Part shown: one piece after another, positions 27,450 to 35,300 of the stretch
Numbering within the stretch: position 1 is the stretch's first letter
Layout: each line of letters begins with the position of its first letter
Source: Dyella monticola
GTDB lineage: Bacteria > Pseudomonadota > Gammaproteobacteria > Xanthomonadales > Rhodanobacteraceae
Direction of reading: 5' to 3'
Length of the DNA: 57,877 nucleotides
NCBI RefSeq assembly: GCF_003363155.1
Contig: NZ_QRBE01000001.1
Span: forward strand, 825,325 to 883,201
Notes under the pieces: generated by a model
The model's database searches: none
What the model saw: the letters and a program-made list of their open reading frames with translations, nothing else
Told to the model about the DNA's origin: nothing
Made by a program: the position numbers and the translations under genes

Positions 27450-28190
27450 CTAAGCAACCATGATGGGCGTGAACCGCCCCACGTGTTCCGGAGTGTCGTT
27501 CAATACAACGTGGCCGTTCTGTACCCAGGAATGGGCCGAGAATGGTCGTGCTGTGACGCCGAATATCCACAAGGGATAAATGCCGTAGCACGCGAGGTAC
27601 TCGATGAGTACCAAAGAGTCAAAGAGGCATCGGTTCGAAGCAGTGTAGACAAAGGGCCGGATCAGGCGAAACCGGTGCACAAGCTTCCGCAGGACATCAT
27701 TGTCGGGCGCCTCAATCATCAGAGCGCGACGCAGCCGCACTCTTTCAACGACCTCCGTAAGCTTTGTGTGACTCAGGCGATAGGAAGCGCGCACATAGGC
27801 GAGAATAAACATAGCGATATCCATAAGGCGCACACGAGGGGGGCGAACGGCGGGGTCATCTAGAAGCGTGTGAAGTAACGACGTGCCGAGCAACGCGGCT
27901 TGGGGAGACGGGACCCGAACCGGCGCCGCGTTTTTGCCCGACGAAGGCTCAACAGCGAGCACGCCCCTTTTGCTCAGCGCCCGAATCGCGGATTCACGGA
28001 TCTCTTGATCATCTGTGCCCAATGGAACACGCCATCCAGCCGGTCGCGGCCAGCCTTCGACGAGTCCAACGAGCGCACTTGCTTGTGCGTTCGTGACGGC
28101 AAAATAGGTGTCACGATTAAGGTCGAGGACGATGGCATGATCCTCGATCGTGCAGACATAGGCGTGTGCGGATAAGGAGTAGCGCGCCAC
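27450..28190 (-). CDS. Lasso leader-binding and leader-peptidase protein B2
   Basis: This fused B protein (246 residues) has a PqqD-like leader-recognition domain (HAYVCTIEDHAIVLDLNRDTYFAVT) and a transglutaminase-like protease. The triad lies in SNRCLFDS (Cys), SAHSWVQ (His) and VLNDTPE (Asp). GTG at 28190 is chosen as start because AAGGAG (complement of 28200-28205) lies 9 bases upstream. The frame continues to a TTG at 28223, but that lies inside a hairpin. A2 is upstream and C2 follows after 4 bases. It matches B1 throughout. Confidence 0.92.
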   Translation of the reverse strand: MARYSLSAHAYVCTIEDHAIVLDLNRDTYFAVTNAQASALVGLVEGWPRPAGWRVPLGTDDQEIRESAIRALSKRGVLAVEPSSGKNAAPVRVPSPQAALLGTSLLHTLLDDPAVRPPRVRLMDIAMFILAYVRASYRLSHTKLTEVVERVRLRRALMIEAPDNDVLRKLVHRFRLIRPFVYTASNRCLFDSLVLIEYLACYGIYPLWIFGVTARPFSAHSWVQNGHVVLNDTPEHVGRFTPIMVA

Positions 28191-28210
28191 AGGAGTGGTC
28201 TCCTTCGCAG

Positions 28211-28235
28211 GGGTGTGCGGCAACGCCGCACACCC
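28211..28235 (-). promoter_or_regulatory. Perfect 10-bp RNA hairpin between A2 and B2
   Basis: GGGTGTGCGG and CCGCACACCC pair perfectly around a 5-base loop, starting 23 bases after the A2 stop. There is no T-tract. The B2 ribosome site lies 5 bases beyond it. The same arrangement after A1 suggests a conserved device to keep precursor mRNA abundant relative to the enzyme genes. Confidence 0.75.
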
Positions 28236-28258
28236 GTTCTGACGTGAGACTAGTTTGA

Positions 28259-28384
28259 TCAGGCGGCCGTTCCGGGTTGAGGCTTGAAGAGAACGCCGCC
28301 ATCATTGTTGGGCGGCGTCGTACTGCCATGGGTGTCCTGGGACACGGTGCCCAATTCCAGTAGTTCTTCATGGTTCGCATTCAT
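28259..28384 (-). CDS. Lasso peptide precursor A2 (Gly1, Asp9 ring)
   Basis: This 41-residue precursor is preceded by a strong ribosome site (GGAGG, 7 bases before ATG). The leader MNANHEELLELGTVSQDTH carries LG-x5-T with Thr18 at position -2. The predicted core is residues 20-41. The ring would be GSTTPPNND, closed between Gly1 and Asp9, followed by a 13-residue loop and tail starting GGVLF and ending PGTAA. Likely plug residues are Phe14 and Lys15 of the core. This is a textbook proteobacterial lasso precursor apart from its new sequence. B2 and C2 follow in the same direction. Confidence 0.9.
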   Translation of the reverse strand: MNANHEELLELGTVSQDTHGSTTPPNNDGGVLFKPQPGTAA

Positions 28385-28835
28385 GGTGTTACCTCCAGTC
28401 TTGCGACGTGTTGCTCGGTGGATGAATGCCAGCTTCGCAATCGTCTGGCGAGTCCATCTACGAGGGCTAGCGATGCCATGTCAATACGTGCTGCTCATCG
28501 GAGTTTTCAGCGATCACCGGAATCGGCCGCAGCCGGCGGCATGGCTGGCTTGCAGGCCTCGGCGACTGTATGGTGTCTTACATTGGATTATTGGAAACAG
28601 GACATGACCGTAGCCCGCGAGCCGTCGTGTCCGAGCATGGAAAGTTGCAATTACGGGAGGTCCGAAGTAGCGCGGGCTCGTATCACATCACCGATCCAGC
28701 CCGGGGCGTGATCCGACGGCCTAAGCAGAACCTCAAAAGAGAGACGTAGGCGTCAGAAATGTCGGAGGTGACAGCGTATACGAGCCAGAGGATGTAAGGG
28801 ATCTAGGGGTGTAGGAATCTAGGGAGTCAGAGGCA
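28385..28835. other. Divergent control region of precursor A2 and RAYT-like gene 3
   Basis: This 451-base gap parallels the A1/RAYT-like 2 gap in size and layout. It contains the A2 ribosome site at its left end and a weak purine-rich site (AGAGG) before the rightward gene. A candidate A2 promoter is listed separately. No gene is supported. Confidence 0.55.
28456..28484 (-). promoter_or_regulatory. Candidate promoter of precursor A2
   Basis: On the minus strand a perfect TTGACA (28484-28479) is followed after 17 bases by GTAGAT, a poor -10 match. It lies about 72 bases before the A2 start. The -35 match is good but the -10 is weak, so confidence is low. Confidence 0.25.
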
Positions 28836-29804
28836 ATGACGCGTCTGGCGAGACTGCACGTTCCACGCGGACTCTACTACGTTGCGTTGAAGGGTAATGG
28901 CGGTAACGCAATCGTTAACGACGTGGAAGACTACAGCGAGTTAGGGCTTTGCGCAGCGACGTCGTTACGACGTAATCGCTGCCACATGCATGCATTCTGC
29001 TGGTTGGAAAACCGAGCGCTCCTGGCGGTCGAGATCACGGATGTGCGCATCGGTCGTTTCGTGCAACACCTGGCCGGCCAATACGCCAAGTATCTGCATG
29101 GCAAGCAGAAGCGAACCGGCCACCTGTTCGAGCATCACCACCACGCATTGCTTGTGCAGCGCTCGCCCTATCTCTTGCATCTGGTTCGATATATCCATCG
29201 GGCGCCCGTCCGTGCCGGCTTAGTTGCGTCGCCGGGTGATTACGCATGGAGCGGAGAACGCGGCTACCTGCACGAGGAACGGATTCCATGGCTGTCCACG
29301 CACGTTACGGTGGAAATGCTTACCCATGCGCGTGGGTCGGGGCCGATCAAATATCGCGATTGGACCGCGGATGAGGACGATCCAGAAATAGCGTGGCTGT
29401 TCGAACACGGAAGCAAGGAGGAACCACGCGCCGTCGGCGATGATGTATTTATCGCCGCGGCTAAGGGGTACACCGGGCCCATGCGCCCACAGATGGTGCT
29501 CGACGACATCATCGCGTGCGTTGTGCGAAGACAGGGAGTATCACTTCGATTGGTGCTTTCTCGCTCTCGACGGCGGGAGCACGTATTGGCCAGGGCATTA
29601 ATCACGTGGAAGGCGATGCAAAACGGCATCGCGACTTTGACCGAGATTGCCGAGCGCCTTGGGCGCGACCCTTCGACACTCTGGACGGCCATGGAACGAT
29701 ATCGACTCTCACGCCCAGAGTTGTTCCTCGATGGTCAAATTGGGGCCGCATGCATTGATGACGACGAGCGCCGCCCTGATCTACTGGACATGACCGCTGT
29801 GTAG
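28836..29804 (+). CDS. REP-associated-transposase-like protein 3, HUH motif lost
   Basis: This 322-residue protein belongs to the same RAYT-like group as the two at the left end. The HUH site reads N-R-A-L-L at residues 59-63, with both His missing, while RTGHLFEHHHHALLVQ and LVRYIHRAPVRAGLV remain and a Tyr is kept near residue 85 (GQYAKYLH). The C-terminus again resembles DnaA domain IV (LARALITWKAMQNGIATLTEIAERLGRDPSTLWTAMERYR). It is head-to-head with precursor A2, just as RAYT-like 2 is with A1. Catalysis as a transposase is unlikely. A DNA-binding regulatory role is inferred. Confidence 0.78.
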   Translation: MTRLARLHVPRGLYYVALKGNGGNAIVNDVEDYSELGLCAATSLRRNRCHMHAFCWLENRALLAVEITDVRIGRFVQHLAGQYAKYLHGKQKRTGHLFEHHHHALLVQRSPYLLHLVRYIHRAPVRAGLVASPGDYAWSGERGYLHEERIPWLSTHVTVEMLTHARGSGPIKYRDWTADEDDPEIAWLFEHGSKEEPRAVGDDVFIAAAKGYTGPMRPQMVLDDIIACVVRRQGVSLRLVLSRSRRREHVLARALITWKAMQNGIATLTEIAERLGRDPSTLWTAMERYRLSRPELFLDGQIGAACIDDDERRPDLLDMTAV

Positions 29805-29835
29805 CGCTTCTTTTATCAGCTTCACACGGGAATCA

Positions 29836-30279
29836 TCAGGTACCCGGCGACTGTTCCTTCTGTTTGAATAAAATGTATCCGACAACGAAGACAAAGAAGA
29901 ACGCTAGTAACTGTAGATTGCTGCTTAAGCTTACGAATTCGTATCCAAACCTGCGAAGGCCAAGTAGTTGCATGCTGTAGGGGAGAAGAAACCACAGTAA
30001 TGCAGCCGCGGCCTCGATCAAAAAGCCGGTAGGCTTCGTTCGGAATACCAGTGCTGCCCCTAAAAAGCCGAGAAGACCACAGGTAAGCGTGTATAAGTTG
30101 TGGAACATCCAATGGTCCTTCCAACTGTCGGCGTCCCACGCATAGCCGAGACGGGTCACCAATGGCCCAGCAGCCTGAGATATATGTTCTGTATTCACCA
30201 AGCCATAGATGGAGAAGGCTGAAATAATCAACCAGGCTACCAGGGCTATTATCCCTACAAGCTTTTGTGCAGTTTGCAT
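29836..30279 (-). CDS. Small four-helix membrane protein, function unknown
   Basis: I do not recognise this 147-residue protein. It has four hydrophobic segments at about residues 7-27, 63-81, 87-107 and 122-140 and a charged, soluble C-terminal tail (FKQKEQSPGT). The frame is intact and begins MQTAQKLVG. It lies just outside the lasso locus and converges with RAYT-like 3. No neighbouring gene suggests a role. Confidence 0.6.
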   Translation of the reverse strand: MQTAQKLVGIIALVAWLIISAFSIYGLVNTEHISQAAGPLVTRLGYAWDADSWKDHWMFHNLYTLTCGLLGFLGAALVFRTKPTGFLIEAAAALLWFLLPYSMQLLGLRRFGYEFVSLSSNLQLLAFFFVFVVGYILFKQKEQSPGT

Positions 30280-30860
30280 CGACCTTCTCCAACCTGGGTA
30301 ACACCGTGGAGCCCGGATGCATGCTAGTACAGCGCAATCGCTACAGGGAGATAGATAAATGGAAGGAGGATCCTATTTGCAATAAGTTTAACCGTCGGAG
30401 GTATTCGAGGCTTTGCCGCCGGCCGTCACGGTATACGTGCGGACGTGTCAGACGATACTGCGCCCGACGCTGCCCCCCAAAAATCGTTCGCTCCACCGAC
30501 GAGGGGCGCGGGCTCTCCACTGATGTGTCCATGGACGATCAATCGAGGCTTAGCCCACGCACTCTGCGCATCTTTCCAGCCACGGCAGATACTTCTTCGT
30601 GCTGAGCGATAACGAACGCGTAGTGGTCGCAGCTCCTCCATCTCTGCGTTCCTAATCCGTAAGTGTGCCGGTCAACGGCGCCCGTGCAACATCGACCCGA
30701 GTAACAGCGCCGCTTCCGGCTACACGTGCAGTCTGATCACCACGCGGTTGGCGTAGGTGGGCAATTAGACGATTGCGCTTAGATGAGCGAAGCATAGCAC
30801 TCACAACTGTCATTGATTTAAGCTGGTCATCGACCTAAAACTCAAGACGCAGGGGGAAAT
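30280..30860. other. Intergenic region without a recognisable gene
   Basis: This 581-base stretch contains only short, overlapping open frames of ordinary composition and no RNA gene that I recognise. It may hold promoters for the flanking divergent genes. Confidence 0.5.
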
Positions 30861-31205
30861 ATGACGGCCTTTGAAAACTGGATAGGCTTTGGACTTTGTA
30901 TCCTTGGCGTTGTGCTTTTGAAGTTTATAAAAGGCAAGGAACCGTGGCGCTACGGCAACTTATTGGTCGGTATCGCCCTTGTTCTGCTTGCATCGTTCGC
31001 GTTCGGTCTTTTTGTCGACATGGGGACTCTTTTCGACCTGTTGGCGCAGTCTAAAAAGATTGACCAGACGATGCACGACAGGGCCAAGAGCATTGCCGGT
31101 GTGTGGGCGTTCGTTTTTCCTGGTGTTGTCGCAGCTATCGGCGCCAACTTAATTACAGGCTGGGTTACGTCAAAAGGCCCGGCCAATGCTGAAAGGCAGG
31201 GTTGA
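30861..31205 (+). CDS. Small three-helix membrane protein, function unknown
   Basis: This 114-residue protein has an intact frame with a GGGGGAA ribosome site. It has three hydrophobic stretches: about residues 6-22, 33-54 (LLVGIALVLLASFAFGLFVD) and 79-98 (AGVWAFVFPGVVAAIGANLI). A charged loop (LAQSKKIDQTMHDRAKS) separates the last two. I recognise no family. Confidence 0.6.
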   Translation: MTAFENWIGFGLCILGVVLLKFIKGKEPWRYGNLLVGIALVLLASFAFGLFVDMGTLFDLLAQSKKIDQTMHDRAKSIAGVWAFVFPGVVAAIGANLITGWVTSKGPANAERQG

Positions 31206-31265
31206 GTGATGTGCTCCGGCCTGCATGAAAAGTCGATACCAGTGATATCAGGGATGTATTGACCT

Positions 31266-32087
31266 ATGGTTGTAGTAATTTCCGCTGCTCTGTGGCTTGT
31301 CAGCGACTCAACGCGAGCTGTAAAGCCGCAGGTTGTGCCGACTGGCTATGAGGCAGGACACCTCTTCGCCGTGCCAGAGACCCGCACCGCGCCGGTCAGC
31401 GGCTGAAATTGCTGGTCGATACCGGTGGCGGTGGTAGTGGCGGCATGTATTGGATCGGCAAGTTCACGGCGCAACGATTGCACCTGAAGTCTATCGCATG
31501 CACAGCAGATGGTCGGCATCCACCAGTTGTCCGCCTGCCCGACTACCAAGTCGGGCTTGGCCTGCCACCACCGGGTGAGGCACCATGCGGCGCGGCGCTG
31601 CTGGTTTTCCCCCAGCCGGCGGACAGCAACTACGATGGGCAGCTCAGTGCGGGCTATCTGACGGGCCGCACTTGGACCTTTGATTACCCCAAGCGTCGCC
31701 TGACGTTCGAAAGTGACGTGTGGAAGCCTGACGCGGTGGCGCAGCGGACTCCGTTAGGCTTCCCGCGCGACGCTGACGGCACCCAGGCCTCGTGATTCGT
31801 GCGCATCACGATTCGTGTCGATGGCCAGCCATTAGACATGCTGCTCGACACGGGCGCGTCGTCGTTTCCCACGCCGGCTGCTGCTCGAATTAGCGGCACG
31901 CCGACCGTGGAGGGAGAGGGCGTCACAAGCTATATCACCACGGGAACGCTTGAGCGCTGGCACAAGGCGCACCGAGATTGGCGCGTGGTGGAAGACGCTG
32001 ATGTAGAGGTCGCTGTCCCGCATCATCGAAGTGCCTGAAGTGCAGATCGCTAATTCGATCTGTCGGTGGTGGAAATTGGCCGTCTGA
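31266..32087 (+). pseudogene. Decayed retropepsin-like aspartyl protease gene
   Basis: Two motifs of retropepsin-like aspartyl proteases are visible, LLVDTGGGGSGGMY near 31406 and MLLDTGASSF near 31840. The start MVVVISAALWLVSDSTRA looks like a signal peptide. The first frame breaks near 31395 (it runs into TGA, while the homologous text continues as GQRLKLLVDTG). An in-frame TGA at 31793-31795 interrupts the second part, and a further shift near 32020 is needed to read SRIIEVPEVQIA. Three lesions make a pseudogene the best reading. Confidence 0.6.
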
Positions 32088-32309
32088 GACCCTTTCGCAT
32101 TTATATCGCGCGTTTCCGTAGTAGGTCATCCGATAGAAATTACGAAAGCGTCATCCCTTTTAATCGAAATGCGAATTACTTGTGTCCTGCAAATTTTGCG
32201 AAGGACTGTGGCTTGACATCGTGAAGTCGTCTTCACAATGTCTTCACGTACCGTTGATTTAAATCCGCCAGAGCCTACGTAGCGCAGGCTTAGGGAAAAG
32301 GGGAAGTCG

Positions 32310-35300
32310 ATGCATAGGGAAGCCCGGGATTGGGGCAGGATTGGAGTGTGCCTGTGCTTGGCATGGGCACTTGGGACGTCGGGTCTGGCGAGGTCGCAAT
32401 CGACCGTTACGCCCGACCAGGAATACCAGCAACTGATCAAGGTCAATCAAGACATTCAGCCATTGGGCGCGAATCCCTTTGGCGAAAACATCAGCCCGTA
32501 TAACGGCGAGCTTTCCTTTGAGGAAACAGATGTGAGTCTTGCCGGTAATGGACCCGCGATAGTGATAGCGCGCTCGTTGTCCACGACCAATCCACTGAGC
32601 TATTCCTTCGATGCAGACCGGCCTTTTGCTGACTGGGATCTCGACATTCCTCGCATTGAGACGGTCGTTGTCGCCAAAATCCAAGGCGGTAATACAGGTT
32701 GGATCACCAGTGGCCTGACAATCGGCAGTCGTTGCTCCAACTTCAGCCCACCGGCGCAGCCGTCGCCGACCAAGAACGGAGATGAGTGGTATCCGGATCA
32801 ATGGTGGTATGGCTATCACTTGATTGTGCCCGGTGAGGGCAGTCAGGACTTGATGACACGCGCGCCCGCCAACGCATTGGCGCCCGCAGCAGGTACATCG
32901 ACCTACAGCATCATTACCAAGCAGAACTGGATGATCGCCTGTACGGCGTCCAATGCGGCGGACGATGGCGGTCAAGGTTTTATCGCGCTGGCGCCCGACG
33001 GCACGCAATACACCTTTACGCATCTAGTGCTCCGCTCGATGACGACGTTGGACTCCGGAGGAACGGGGGTGGGCGGTCTGAATCCCTTGCAGCGCAACGA
33101 CGCCTTCATGTACGTGACGCAAGTGGTGGACCGTTTCGGTAATTCGCTGACGTACAGCTACAACAACACTAACGGCAATCTCACCAGCATCACCGCCAGC
33201 GATGGTCGCTCGGTCACGATCAATTACGATTCCACGGGTTTCCTGATCACTTCCATCACGGCGAACACCTCCGGCACCAATGTTGCCCCGCGCACCTGGA
33301 CGTATGCGTACAACACGAGCAATCCGGATCTTCCCACGCTTACAAGCGTGAGCTTGCCGGATGGGAGCGCGTGGTCCTACAACCTGGGCGCTTTTCAAAC
33401 GACGCCCATGACTACGATAGCGAGTGGTGATTGCAGCGCCAACAACCTGGGCACCGTCGCCGAAGCCACCGTCACAGGAACCATCACTCACCCGTCTGGG
33501 CTAACCGGAACCTTCACGCTACAAGTGCTGCCGCACGGTCGATCCTATGTCCAACATATATGCTGGGGACCAACGGGGTCCGGCACGGATTCGCCGTATT
33601 ACCAGTATCCGGAGCAGTATTATCAGCCCACTATCACCAGCAAAAGTTTTTCCGGTGCGGGCGTTCCCGCCGAGACCTGGAGCTACAACTATTCCGCAGC
33701 CAATGCGAGCTCTACCGCTGACGCCTGTGCCGCGAGTGGCACGTGTGCATCGACCGTCTGGACGGATGTCACCGATCCCAATGGCAACGATGTTGTCTAC
33801 AGCTACAGTAACAAGTGGGGTTACACCGAAGGACAATTGCTGAGCACCACTTATTACAGCGGTGCCGCCGCTGGGAATAATGTGCTGCGCACCGAAACCA
33901 ATACCTATGCCAACCCGACCGGTGGCCCCTGGCCTACGCAATACGGCGAAGACCTGCAAGACCGCAATAACATCCAGCAAACCACGGAATTGGCGCCGCT
34001 GCAGATACGTCAAACCCAGGAAGAAGGCGACACCTACACCTGGTCAGCGGCGAAGTACGACAACTACGCCCATCCCATCGATGTCACGCGCTCCAATTCG
34101 ATCGGCGGCCAACAGCCGATCGAAGAAACCACCACCTACCTGGACGACCCGAACCTGTGGGTGCTCGATCCGGTCGTGAGCGTGCTGAACAACACCACCG
34201 GCGAAACCGAGCTATTCAATAAGTACGACACGGGCACCGATCTGCTGATTAAACGTTACCGCTTCGGCGAGCTGATGATGACCTACAGCTACGACAATTC
34301 AGGTCAATTGCTGACGTTCATGGATGGTGACAGTAACGTCACCGCGTTAGGCAATTATAAGCTCGGTGTGCCGCAGGAAATCGATTATCCCGATGGTGGC
34401 ACGGAATTGCTGACCGTTGATGATCTTCGCCAGATCACCTCCATCACCGACCAGAACAACAACACCACCCAATACAGCTACGATCCGATCGGGCGCATCC
34501 AGCAAATCACCTATCCCACCAACGATAAGGTGTCGTGGTATCCGAAGACCTTCAGCTACACCTTCGTCAACAGCGCCGAGCGAGGCATTGCGGCCGGCCA
34601 TTGGGATCGCGTGACCACGGTCGGCAACGCCGTCACCACCACGTACTTCGATACCAAACTGCGCCCGATCCTGAGCGATACCTCCAACGGCAGCCAGGAC
34701 ATAACCACCGCCACCAGCTACGACTGGACCGGCGCCACCACCTTCGCCTCCTATCCGGTGTACGGCCAGCCGGCCATCACCGGCCTCAGCACCGGTACCC
34801 ATCACACCTACGATGCGCTGGAGCGCGAAACCCTCACGCAAGAGGACAGCGAGCTGGGTTCGCTGTCCACCACCACCGCGTATCTCTCCGGCGCCGGCAA
34901 GCAGGTGACCGACCCGAAGGGCAACGTCACCACCACCTACTACCAGGTGTTCGACGAACCGGACTACAAAGACCCCGTCTCCGTCAGCGCGCCGGGCGGC
35001 GTCACTCAGCTGATCGCGCGCGACATCTACGGCAACCCCACCTCGATCACGCAATCGGGCGCCTACGGCAGCGAAAACGACAGCGTCACCAAGACGCTGG
35101 CGTATGACAGCGTCCATCGCCTGTGCGCCATCAGCGAACCGGAAAGCGGCACCACGTTGATGGGCTATGACCCTGCCAACAACCTGGCCTGGAGCATTCA
35201 AGGTCAACCGCCCGGCTCGGCCTGTGTCAGTACGCAGCCGGCCAATGCGACGACCCGCTCGTACGATCCCATGAACCGGGTGCTGACCATCCAGCCGCCG

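Noticed and set aside
32259-33023. A 254-codon minus-strand frame opposite the start of the RHS gene
   Set aside because: It is antisense to a well-supported signal peptide and RHS domain and shows no family motif.
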